A stretch of DNA of 64,000 nt, from NCBI RefSeq assembly GCF_023684385.1, contig NZ_JAGSOJ010000002.1:558001-622000 (forward strand), given 5' to 3'. This stretch comes from Oceanirhabdus seepicola. GTDB taxonomy: Bacteria > Bacillota > Clostridia > Clostridiales > Clostridiaceae. Shown here piece by piece: positions 25,492 to 33,945 of the stretch. Below the pieces are notes generated by a model. That model saw nothing but the letters and a program-made list of their open reading frames with translations. It searched no databases and was not told the origin of the DNA. Position 1 is the first letter of the stretch. Each line of letters opens with the position of its first letter. The translations under genes and the position numbers were made by a program.

Positions 25492-26637
25492 TTACGATTC
25501 AATATCATTATCTAAACTCAATTCAGATTTCTTAAGGTGCCATTCAAGGAACCTTTCAAAATTACTTCTTAAAATTGCTGCTATAGGTACACTTACGAAC
25601 ATACCTATTAATCCAAAGGTTGCTCCTCCAATAATTATCGCAATTATCACTACTAATGGATTAAGGCCAACTGAATCACCTAAAATTTTAGGACCGATAA
25701 GCCACCCATCTAGCTGTTGTAATACAATAATAAATATGAGAACACCAAGCCCTTTCTCCCATTGACCAGAAGCTAATAGCGCTATTAGGGCAGATGGAAT
25801 CATTCCGATAAATGGTCCGAAATAAGGAATCATATTAGTTATTCCCACTATAAAACTTATTAAAAGAGCATATGGAATTTTCATCAAACTTAATCCGATG
25901 AAGCAAAGTACTGCAATTATAAACGAATCTAAAGATTTACCTACTATATACTTTGAAAACACTTCATGTATTTCTTTGATGTTAAAAAGTAAACCATTAA
26001 ATCTCTTTTGAGATAGTAAAGATTTAAAAATTCTATTAGTATACTTACAGAGTTTTTCTTTGTCTTTTAATATATACATTGAAATAATCAATCCAAAAAT
26101 AAACTTCACTAATGAAGTTGTTATAGACATTACAGTTGTTACAGTAACATTTAATCCTGATAATATTGAAGTAAAGGATTCGGAAAGTGCTGATGAAAAT
26201 GTAGATAGTATTTTGGTCACATTTGAACTTATGTCAAATTCTTGAACAAATTCAATATTTCCAAATGAATCTTGTAAAGATTTGATTATGTCTGATATTT
26301 CTTTTTCACTAGGAAACGATTTAATCAACTCACTAATACTACGACTTATTTCAGGAATCAAACTTGTGAAGAGTGCAGCAATAGTTCCTAATAATATAGC
26401 ATACACAATTATCAATGAAAAAACTCTAGGAACTTTTATTTTCTTTTCAATAAAACAAAGTGGAAAGTTCATAAGGTAAGCTATAGCAAGTCCCCAAATA
26501 ATAGTGCTCAAACTAGGAAGAAACGAGGTGATTGCTCCTGCAATCCCTTCAAAATTATCTATAACTTTATATAGAATAAGAGAAATAATAATTAACGGTA
26601 AAAATTCTATATATGGAATACGTTTTTTATTGAACAA
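25492..26637 (-). CDS. AI-2E-family transporter (PF01594 type permease)
   Basis: Integral membrane protein of about 381 residues with seven or eight helices and the conserved GITNMIPYFGPFIGMIPSAL and PKILGDSVGLNPLVVI segments. The family includes the AI-2 exporter TqsA and Na+/H+ antiporters. The substrate here is unknown. The start is taken as TTG at 26637, because AAGGGGGAGA lies six bases upstream of it. ATGs at 26661 and 26658 lie before that site and have none of their own. A ribosome site inside an open frame is why longer starts are tempting. Confidence 0.85.
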   Translation of the reverse strand: MFNKKRIPYIEFLPLIIISLILYKVIDNFEGIAGAITSFLPSLSTIIWGLAIAYLMNFPLCFIEKKIKVPRVFSLIIVYAILLGTIAALFTSLIPEISRSISELIKSFPSEKEISDIIKSLQDSFGNIEFVQEFDISSNVTKILSTFSSALSESFTSILSGLNVTVTTVMSITTSLVKFIFGLIISMYILKDKEKLCKYTNRIFKSLLSQKRFNGLLFNIKEIHEVFSKYIVGKSLDSFIIAVLCFIGLSLMKIPYALLISFIVGITNMIPYFGPFIGMIPSALIALLASGQWEKGLGVLIFIIVLQQLDGWLIGPKILGDSVGLNPLVVIIAIIIGGATFGLIGMFVSVPIAAILRSNFERFLEWHLKKSELSLDNDIES

Positions 26638-26945
26638 TTTAATCTCCCCCTTATTCATCAATATGAAAATAATGGTATATTATAATCATTAACTTCAATT
26701 AATATAATTATACCAAAAAAACATAAAAACATCTCTTTAATTTATTTTTAAAATCCGATAGATAAAAATTTTGAGAAGTTTGATTCAACTTAAATGTAAA
26801 AATATGTAAATTAATGCATAAGAATTTTAAAATTTTTACAGAAATATTAAAAATATAAGGTTGTCTATTGAAGATATTGGAATTATATGATAGCCTATGG
26901 TTATGTGTAAATATTAAGGGAATCTAAAAAAAAGGAGGATATATT

Positions 26946-28994
26946 ATGTTTAATTTTAATGAGTATTATAGAAATTTAAATGACAAACATGAAGAACAAC
27001 TAAATGAAACATTAAAAGTTATTAAAGAAATTAAAGAAGAGACTCAGAAATGTAGTTGTAATTGTGGTGAATACGGTAAGTTTTTTTCTCATACTGCAGG
27101 GGTTATTCTTGAATTATGTGAACATGAAAGTGAACTAAGTGAGGAATATTTCAAGAGTAAAACTTTTGAAGAATTACTTGAACAAAATCACAAAATGTAT
27201 AGACATGTTACTAATGAAGCTTATGAAACAAGTTACGCAAATCCAGCATATTGTGTAAGTGTTTTTGGTGAAGAGATTGGACAAATATTATCTAGCTTTT
27301 ATATGAGATTTGTAGATTATATTGAGTATGCATATAAGCATAAAAGATTCAAAATGGCCAAGACTAACCAGCTTTTCATAGAAATATTTAATCTTCTAAA
27401 ATGTGATAATGAATGGAATGTTGGCGAATTAAAGGCAATGGTAATAAGAGATTATAAAATTGATTTAAATGAAAATATTAAAATGGGTATGACTGAGAAA
27501 CTTTCACCAGAAATTTCTTATTATGTTGATATAATAAAGAATGATGATCTTAATGATTTAAGATACCTTTTCAAATATGGTGAATTTATTGATGAGAACG
27601 AGATAAAAACAGCTGAATTCTATAATAAATATGATTGTGAAAAAATAAAGAAGATAGCTGATACATATACTGAAGGATTCAGAAAAGGATTCGTAAGAGA
27701 TAATAAAGACTTATCTAAGAAACAAAACGTGCAATTGAGATTTAATGCAGGTCAAGAAATGATGATGAAAGAAGCTATCAAAAACTTTGCGGATATGGGA
27801 TTGGAGTGCGTTATTGGGAATATTAACTCAACTGAACCAAATAAACAGATGCCATATGACCATAGATTTGATAATGCACTTTATATGGATAAAGAGTTTG
27901 TTGATATGAGATTAAAGGCCTTTGAAGAGGTTGCAGAGGAAATAGATGATACTCTAAGAGGATTCGCAGGACCTGCTGTAGTTGAAACATTTGGTGAGAA
28001 GCCTTTTTCACCTGAGAGTAAAAAAGAGTGTCTTAAGCTTGATGATGAGCAATCTCAATTATTCAATACTTTAAGCGGAACTATACAACAGATTCAATCA
28101 AAATATATGCCAAGAAGTGAGTATAGCTTTACTATAATTGCATTCCCAGTACCTGAAATAGGGGATAATTTCGAAGAGATATTTGAAGATACTTGTGAAG
28201 TTAATATGCTTGATAGTGATAAGTACGAGCAGATTCAACAAAATATTATAGATGCCTTAGATAAAGGTGAATATATTCACGTAAAAGGTAAGGGATCAAA
28301 CGAGACAGATATAATGGTTAAGAATCAGAAGATTAGTAATCCAGAGAAAGAGACAAACTATGTAAACTGTGTTGCCGATGTTAATATTCCAGTTGGAGAG
28401 GTGTTTACATCTCCGCAATTAACAGGAACAAATGGTGTCCTTCATGTTGAAGAAGTATATTTAAGAGAATTAAAGTTTGAAAATTTGAAGATTACATTTA
28501 AAGATGGATATATTGATGAATATACTTGTTCAAACTTCTATAATGAAGAAGATAATAAAAAATATATTCAAGAGAATTTAATGTTCCCTCATAAAACACT
28601 TCCAATTGGGGAATTTGCTATAGGAACTAACACAACAGCTTACGTTATGGCAAATAAACACGGAATAATGAATATACTGCCAATCTTGATTGTGGAGAAG
28701 ATGGGTCCACACTTTGCAATAGGTGATACTTGTTTCTCATGGTCAGAGGATGTTGCTGTTTATAATCCAACTGATGGAAAAGAGATAATAGCAAGAGATA
28801 ATGAAAAATCAATCTTAAGAAAGACCAATATAAATGAAGCATACACACAATGTCATACAGATATTACCCTTCCATATGATGGCTTGGATTTTATTGCAGC
28901 AATCAATGAGAATGGTGAAAAGATTGAAATCATCAAAAATGGTAGATTTGTTTTAAAAGGGACTGAAGAATTAAATAAACCATTCGAAAAATAA
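26946..28994 (+). CDS. M29-like aminopeptidase family protein with large N-terminal domain
   Basis: The C-terminal half resembles thermophilic M29 aminopeptidases. It has the metal-site block IPVGEVFTSPQLTGTNGVLHV, PIGEFAIGTNTTAYV, and GPHFAIGDTCFSWSED. M29 enzymes are usually about 410 residues, and this one has 682. The extra N-terminal 250 residues are helical and include CSCNCGEYG near residue 37. It is cytosolic with no signal peptide. AAAGGAGG precedes the ATG. The function is probably metal-dependent peptide trimming, and the role of the added domain is unknown. Confidence 0.75.
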   Translation: MFNFNEYYRNLNDKHEEQLNETLKVIKEIKEETQKCSCNCGEYGKFFSHTAGVILELCEHESELSEEYFKSKTFEELLEQNHKMYRHVTNEAYETSYANPAYCVSVFGEEIGQILSSFYMRFVDYIEYAYKHKRFKMAKTNQLFIEIFNLLKCDNEWNVGELKAMVIRDYKIDLNENIKMGMTEKLSPEISYYVDIIKNDDLNDLRYLFKYGEFIDENEIKTAEFYNKYDCEKIKKIADTYTEGFRKGFVRDNKDLSKKQNVQLRFNAGQEMMMKEAIKNFADMGLECVIGNINSTEPNKQMPYDHRFDNALYMDKEFVDMRLKAFEEVAEEIDDTLRGFAGPAVVETFGEKPFSPESKKECLKLDDEQSQLFNTLSGTIQQIQSKYMPRSEYSFTIIAFPVPEIGDNFEEIFEDTCEVNMLDSDKYEQIQQNIIDALDKGEYIHVKGKGSNETDIMVKNQKISNPEKETNYVNCVADVNIPVGEVFTSPQLTGTNGVLHVEEVYLRELKFENLKITFKDGYIDEYTCSNFYNEEDNKKYIQENLMFPHKTLPIGEFAIGTNTTAYVMANKHGIMNILPILIVEKMGPHFAIGDTCFSWSEDVAVYNPTDGKEIIARDNEKSILRKTNINEAYTQCHTDITLPYDGLDFIAAINENGEKIEIIKNGRFVLKGTEELNKPFEK

Positions 28995-29009
28995 ATATAA
29001 CAATTTAAT

Positions 29010-29036
29010 AAGCCGGCTGTAAATGCCGGCTTTAAA
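29010..29036 (+). terminator. Terminator after the M29-like gene
   Basis: AAGCCGGC/GCCGGCTT stem with a short T tail, 18 bases before the next ribosome site, so read-through to the next gene is possible. Confidence 0.7.
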
Positions 29037-29051
29037 ATAGGGTGATTTTAA

Positions 29052-29492
29052 ATGAGAGCAATTCTTGTAAATGATTGTAAATTAGAAAATTTGATTATGA
29101 AGGACATATTAAATGGTTTGGGGGTAGAAGGGAATATTGTTGATGAACTTCAAGTATTTGAGGCTGTTAAAGCTATAAATCCCGATATTGTTTTTGTGAA
29201 TCTAGTAATGAAATACTTTTCAGGAAATGTAATAGCAAAAAATATCAAGAAGTTATCTAAAGATACAATTTGTGTGTTATGTTCTTCTAGTGAAGAAGAG
29301 CTAGAGATGTTTAAAAATGAAGTTGATCATGTTTTGGTAACACCAATTAATAAGGAGAAAGTTTCCAGTATTATAAGAAATAAGAATAGAACAAAGGAAG
29401 ATGATGTGTCTACATGTGCACTGTGTGGAGAAAAACTCTCAGGGGTAATGAGTGGTGCAAAATTTTGTCCATTCTGCGGAGGAAAACTATAA
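29052..29492 (+). CDS. Pseudo-receiver domain fused to a zinc ribbon
   Basis: Residues 1-110 have the receiver-like pattern (MRAILVNDCKLENLIMKDIL; PDIVFVNLVM; ICVLCSSSEEE; HVLVTPI). The phospho-acceptor Asp is replaced by Asn (N50) and the conserved Lys-Pro is absent, so phosphorylation is unlikely. The C-terminus is a zinc ribbon, CALCGEKL...FCPFCGGKL (C122, C125, C139, C142). It may be a non-phosphorylated adaptor or nucleic-acid-binding protein. GGGTGAT precedes the ATG. The M29-like gene lies 57 bases upstream. Confidence 0.6.
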   Translation: MRAILVNDCKLENLIMKDILNGLGVEGNIVDELQVFEAVKAINPDIVFVNLVMKYFSGNVIAKNIKKLSKDTICVLCSSSEEELEMFKNEVDHVLVTPINKEKVSSIIRNKNRTKEDDVSTCALCGEKLSGVMSGAKFCPFCGGKL

Positions 29493-29854
29493 GTATTAAT
29501 ATAATTAATTAAAGGAACCATAAGAATGAACTTTTCTTATGGTTTTAATTTTTATTATTAAATTTAAGATATTATGAATAATGAACAATATCTTAAATAT
29601 TTGTTCTCTATTCTGTGTTATTTGTTATTTTATAGATATAGTTTATCTATATATCACTTTACCTTAGTAGGAAAAATAAACGTTTTTTTAAGAAGGGGAT
29701 TAAGAGATTAATCGAGAATAAAGTATGTAATGGATTTAAAATACTGAAAATTTTGAATGGTTTATAAATTATGAAATTTTGCCATAGTGGAGGAGGTGAA
29801 CTGTTGCTGAATTCTTAATATAGAGTTTTATAAGGTTTTGGCAACGGGATATTT
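29493..29854 (+). other. 362-base spacer before hutU
   Basis: Contains the terminator AACCATAAGAA/TTCTTATGGTT (29516-29554). A TATAGAT...ATCTATA palindrome is near 29632-29656. A very strong ribosome site, GGAGGAGGTGA (29790-29799), is followed by TTG CTG AAT TCT TAA. This mini-frame is in phase with hutU but is blocked by two stops. Confidence 0.6.
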
Positions 29855-31885
29855 ATGATTAACAATGTTGATATTAAAAATGGGATGATAATCAAATTAG
29901 ATTTTCCTAATGGATTACCAAAGATGCCTGAATTTGAGGAGGGTATAAGAAGAGCTCCGGATAGGGGATTTACATTAAATAAGGCACAAACAGAACTTGC
30001 TCTTAAGAATGCTTTGAGATATATTCCAGAGGAGTATCATGAGGAATTGGCACCGGAGTTTTTAGAAGAATTATTAACAATGGGAAGAATTTACGGTTAC
30101 AGATTCAGACCAGAAGGAAACCTTTATGGAAAGCCTATTGATGAGTATAAGGGGAAATGTGTTTCTGGTAAAGCATTTCAGATTATGATTGAAAATAATT
30201 TAGACTTTGCAATAGCGCTTTATCCTTATGAACTTGTTACTTATGGGGAAACTGGGCAAGTGTGTCAGAATTGGATGCAATATAGTTTAATAAAGAGATA
30301 CTTAGAAGAAATTACAGATGATCAAACTTTAGTTGTAGAATCAGGACATCCTTTAGGGTTATTTAGATCAAAACCAGATGCACCAAGAGTAATAATAACT
30401 AATGGGTTATTTGTTGGTATGTACGATAATCCACATGATTGGCATGAGGCTATGCAACTTGGGGTATCAAATTACGGACAGATGACAGCAGGGGGATGGA
30501 TGTACATAGGACCTCAAGGGATTGTTCATGGTACATTCAATACACTTGTTAATGCAGGTAGATTAAAATTAGGAGTTCCTGATGATGGGGATCTAAAAGG
30601 TAAGTTGTTTATTACATCTGGTTTAGGTGGAATGAGTGGTGCTCAACCAAAAGCTGCTGAAATTGCAGGGGCAGTATCAATTGTTGCTGAGGTGGACCCT
30701 TCAAGGATAGAAACAAGACACTCACAAGGGTGGGTTGGAAGAAAATCTAATGATTTAAAAGAAGTATTTAATATGGCTGAAGAGGCTATTAAAAATGAGG
30801 ATATTCTTTCAATTGCGTATGAAGGAAATATAGTTGATTTATTACAATATGTTGTAGACAATAATATCAATGTTGATCTTTTATCAGATCAGACTTCATG
30901 TCATGCAGTTTATGAGGGGGGATATTGTCCTCAGGGAATAAGTTTTGAAGAAAGAACACGACTTCTTAAAGAAGACAGAGAAGAGTTTAAGATATTAGTT
31001 GATAAAACATTAAAGAAGCATTTTGAGCTTATCCAAATTCTAAGTGATAGAGGAACTTATTTCTTTGATTACGGTAATGCATTCATGAAATCTGTATTCG
31101 ATGCAGGTGTTAAGGAGATATCAAACAACAAAGTAAATGATAAAGAGGGATTCATTTATCCATCATATGTTGAGGATATTATGGGACCTATGTTATTTGA
31201 TTATGGATATGGGCCATTTAGATGGGTATGTTTAAGCGGGAAGCATGAGGATCTTGTTGCAACTGATCATGCTGCTATGGAATGTATAGATCCAAATAGA
31301 AGAGGACAGGATAGAGATAATTATATTTGGATTAGAGATGCAGAGAAGAATGCACTTGTTGTAGGAACACAAGCAAGAATTTTATATCAAGATGCAGAAG
31401 GTAGAATGAAGATTGCCCTTAAGTTTAATGAGATGGTAAGAAGAGGCGAGGTTGGACCTATAATGTTAGGTAGAGACCACCATGATGTAAGTGGAACAGA
31501 TTCCCCATTCAGAGAAACATCAAATATCAAAGATGGTTCTAGAATATGTGCAGATATGGCTATTCAATGTTTTGCAGGTAATGCAGCAAGAGGAATGAGC
31601 TTGATAGCATTACATAATGGAGGAGGAGTTGGAATAGGTAAATCCATAAATGGAGGTTTTGGATTACTTCTTGATGGAAGTAAGAGAGCTGATGAAATTA
31701 TAAAGAGTTCAATGGCATGGGATGTTATGGGTGGAGTTGCAAGAAGAAACTGGGCAAGAAACCCTCATTCTATAGAAGTTAGTCTAGAGTATAACGAAAA
31801 AAATAAGGGTACAGATCATATTACAATTCCTTATGTTGCAGATGAAGGAATGCTTCAGAAACTTATAGATAATAGAATGAAATAA
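29855..31885 (+). CDS. hutU: Urocanate hydratase
   Basis: NAD-dependent urocanase that turns urocanate into imidazolone propionate in histidine breakdown. It belongs to the long clostridial form (676 residues against about 555 in proteobacteria). Recognisable blocks are VESGHPLGLFRSKPDAPRV, TAGGWMYIGPQGIVHGT, ITSGLGGMSGAQPKAAEIAG and ARGMSLIALHNGGGVGIG. The start is the ATG at 29855, whose own ribosome site is weak (ACGGG), while a strong site lies 50 bases upstream. No other hut gene is adjacent. A terminator follows. Confidence 0.93.
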   Translation: MINNVDIKNGMIIKLDFPNGLPKMPEFEEGIRRAPDRGFTLNKAQTELALKNALRYIPEEYHEELAPEFLEELLTMGRIYGYRFRPEGNLYGKPIDEYKGKCVSGKAFQIMIENNLDFAIALYPYELVTYGETGQVCQNWMQYSLIKRYLEEITDDQTLVVESGHPLGLFRSKPDAPRVIITNGLFVGMYDNPHDWHEAMQLGVSNYGQMTAGGWMYIGPQGIVHGTFNTLVNAGRLKLGVPDDGDLKGKLFITSGLGGMSGAQPKAAEIAGAVSIVAEVDPSRIETRHSQGWVGRKSNDLKEVFNMAEEAIKNEDILSIAYEGNIVDLLQYVVDNNINVDLLSDQTSCHAVYEGGYCPQGISFEERTRLLKEDREEFKILVDKTLKKHFELIQILSDRGTYFFDYGNAFMKSVFDAGVKEISNNKVNDKEGFIYPSYVEDIMGPMLFDYGYGPFRWVCLSGKHEDLVATDHAAMECIDPNRRGQDRDNYIWIRDAEKNALVVGTQARILYQDAEGRMKIALKFNEMVRRGEVGPIMLGRDHHDVSGTDSPFRETSNIKDGSRICADMAIQCFAGNAARGMSLIALHNGGGVGIGKSINGGFGLLLDGSKRADEIIKSSMAWDVMGGVARRNWARNPHSIEVSLEYNEKNKGTDHITIPYVADEGMLQKLIDNRMK

Positions 31886-31900
31886 ATGATAAAAAATAGT

Positions 31901-31924
31901 GCACGCATAGCGTGCCTTTTTTTG
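31901..31924 (+). terminator. Terminator after hutU
   Basis: GCACGC-ATA-GCGTGC plus a T run. Confidence 0.85.
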
Positions 31925-31976
31925 CTCAAGTTTGATTATGTATCATTCTCGAGGAGGACACCGTGAGCGTCTTTTG

Positions 31977-32030
31977 ATAACATTAATATATTGATAAAAT
32001 AAAAAGTTTTATCAATATATTTAATGTTAT
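31977..32030 (+). promoter_or_regulatory. Long near-perfect hairpin before the SpoU methyltransferase gene
   Basis: A 23-base left arm (31977-31999) and 24-base right arm (32007-32030) are complementary except for one extra T, with a 7-base loop TAAAAAG. No T run follows. It ends just before the ribosome site AGGGGAG (32032), so it could gate translation or mRNA stability. Confidence 0.6.
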
Positions 32031-32046
32031 TAGGGGAGAGAAAATT

Positions 32047-32775
32047 ATGGGGAACAACATAAAGAAATATAATAAAAAATATGATTATTCATATACGTTT
32101 GGAGCATTTCCAACTATTGAATTATTAAAAAATAAGATTAATCAAGTTATTGAAATAGTTATAAGTTCTAAGTTTAGTAATGATGAAGTTAAAGATTATA
32201 TATTTAGTGTTTGTGAAGAAAAGAATATAAGGATTAGAGAAAATGATAATTTAATCAATAAAATAAACCCTAAAGGAAACTGTTTTGTAATTGGAGTATT
32301 CAGAAAGTATGAAGAAAATTTAAATATGAATGAATCTCATGTTGTATTAGTAAATCCTAGCGATTTTGGGAATGTAGGAACAATAATAAGGACTAGTGTA
32401 GGGTTTGGTATTAAAAATATTGCAATTATCGAGCCTTCAATAGATATTTACAATCCAAAAGTAATTAGGAGTTCTATGGGAGCAATATTCAAACAGAATG
32501 TAAAAAGGTTCAAATCATTTCATGAATATTATAAATCATTTAGCAATCATGATATGTTTCTTTTTATGCTAGATGGTACATTAGAAATTGAAGAAGTTGA
32601 TAGAAAAAGCGAAAAACCATATTCATTAGTTTTTGGGAATGAAGCTAGTGGGTTAGATAGTAAATTACGAGAATATGGGAATAGTGTTTTTATATCTCAC
32701 AATAATGGAATTGATTCCTTGAATCTAGCCATAGCTGCGGCAATATCTATGTATAAATTCTCGCAAAATACATAA
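32047..32775 (+). CDS. TrmH/SpoU-family RNA 2'-O-methyltransferase
   Basis: SPOUT-fold RNA methyltransferase of 242 residues. The three SpoU motifs are in order: VNPSDFGNVGTIIRTSVGFG, YSLVFGNEASGLDS and SLNLAIAAAISMYKF. The N-terminal 85 residues could help bind substrate. It methylates ribose in rRNA or tRNA; the site cannot be told. AGGGGAG precedes the ATG, directly after the long hairpin. The gene is monocistronic. No clear terminator follows. Confidence 0.88.
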   Translation: MGNNIKKYNKKYDYSYTFGAFPTIELLKNKINQVIEIVISSKFSNDEVKDYIFSVCEEKNIRIRENDNLINKINPKGNCFVIGVFRKYEENLNMNESHVVLVNPSDFGNVGTIIRTSVGFGIKNIAIIEPSIDIYNPKVIRSSMGAIFKQNVKRFKSFHEYYKSFSNHDMFLFMLDGTLEIEEVDRKSEKPYSLVFGNEASGLDSKLREYGNSVFISHNNGIDSLNLAIAAAISMYKFSQNT

Positions 32776-33013
32776 GTCAAGTTCAAATAAATTTAACTTT
32801 TAAAAGTTCTGGACGACGATTACATTCGTTTCATTTTTTCAATTTTTCAAAAGCGTTAGGTACATGCTTGGAATTTACATAATCTTAAATGGAATAAATA
32901 TAATGACAACAAATTTTTGGTTAATTAAAGAAACACAACCACAATAATCAATATTCAGAAAAATGAAGAATAGAAATCATATCAAAAAAAATTGAAATAT
33001 TTAATGTTAAATA
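32776..33013 (+). other. AT-rich spacer before the lysine operon promoter
   Basis: No gene, RNA or repeat is recognised in this stretch. Confidence 0.6.
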
Positions 33014-33042
33014 TTGCATTAATGGTAGTCAATGAGTATAAT
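33014..33042 (+). promoter_or_regulatory. Promoter of the lysine fermentation operon
   Basis: TTGCAT, 17 bases, TATAAT, placed about 50 bases before the lysine riboswitch, so transcription should begin near 33049. Confidence 0.75.
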
Positions 33043-33090
33043 GAAAGTGTAAGAAAATTTTAAACAGTTACACATAATTAAATATTGAAC

Positions 33091-33265
33091 ATAAATAGAG
33101 GCGCAAACGTATGGTATCATTTGGATGTTAAGAAGAGGTTCCTTTGATGACGAATGTGAAGGATGCGGTTGCCGAAAGGGTATATGAGACCTTAATATAT
33201 TCTTGGGGGGCGAGAGTACATTCCGCTCACTGCCGTAAATATATATTTTATGGAGCGCTATTTAT
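33091..33265 (+). promoter_or_regulatory. Lysine riboswitch (L box)
   Basis: P1 pairs ATAAATAG (33091-33098) with CTATTTAT (33258-33265). Conserved L-box blocks appear in order: AGAGGCGCAAAC, then GGTATCATTTGGA, GTGAAGGATGCGGTTGCCGA, CTTGGGGGGCGAGAGTACA and CACTGCC. These match the lysC-type consensus in order and spacing. An intrinsic terminator follows 50 bases on. It controls a lysine-degrading operon, so lysine should raise expression, the reverse of biosynthetic L boxes. Confidence 0.88.
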
Positions 33266-33280
33266 GTGATGATTATTTTA

Positions 33281-33345
33281 TTTTCATTGCATGAATACTT
33301 CCATATTTTTTTTATGCACTGAAAAACTTTCAGTGCTTTTATTTT
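33281..33345 (+). terminator. Riboswitch expression platform with terminator
   Basis: GCACTGAAA-AAC-TTTCAGTGC (33316-33336) plus a T-rich tail is a strong terminator. TTTTCATTGC (33281-33290) can instead pair with GCACTGAAAA at nine of ten positions, a plausible antiterminator. Confidence 0.75.
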
Positions 33346-33546
33346 GGGCAAAATAATAAGTACAATATGGAGATAATCTAAGCTAAAGATATTAAATAAG
33401 ATTGGGCAATCATTTTTTTATTTTAACTTAGATAGAATACCATTTACGGAAGTAGTCTAGTAGGTGAATGATTGGGTTGGCGGCAAAATAATCTAATTAG
33501 TAACAAAGCGTTTGAATTAGTTTTTTTTAAGAAAGGGGAGAAAAAA

Positions 33547-33927
33547 ATGAAAGCTTTAATTAGAATGAGAATGAGTTCTCACGATGCGCATTACGGTGGA
33601 AATTTAGTTGATGGAGCTAGAATGCTTCAATTATTTGGAGATGTAGCAACAGAATTATTAATCAGACATGATGGTGATGAAGGACTTTTCAAAGCATATG
33701 ATAGTGTTGAATTTATGGCACCTGTATATGCTGGAGATTATATCGAAGCTGTAGGTGAAATTGTTAAAGTTGGAAATTCATCTAGAAAAATGGTTTTTGA
33801 AGCTAGAAAAGTAATAGTACCAAGACCGGAAATAAGTGATTCAGCTGCAGATGTTTTACCAGAACCTATTGTTGTTTGTAGAGCTAGTGGTACATGTGTT
33901 ACTCCAAAGGATAAGCAAAGAAAATAA
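33547..33927 (+). CDS. kal: 3-aminobutyryl-CoA ammonia-lyase
   Basis: Hot-dog-fold enzyme that removes ammonia from L-3-aminobutyryl-CoA to give crotonyl-CoA, the last dedicated step of lysine fermentation. At 126 residues it matches the known enzyme, with [23 protein letters not shown] at the start and [19 protein letters not shown] in the middle. The ATG at 33547 is preceded by AAAGGGGAG. A longer frame from 33472 has no ribosome site. It is the first gene of the riboswitch-controlled operon. Confidence 0.93.
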   Translation: MKALIRMRMSSHDAHYGGNLVDGARMLQLFGDVATELLIRHDGDEGLFKAYDSVEFMAPVYAGDYIEAVGEIVKVGNSSRKMVFEARKVIVPRPEISDSAADVLPEPIVVCRASGTCVTPKDKQRK

Positions 33928-33945
33928 ACTCCAGAGGTGATATAG

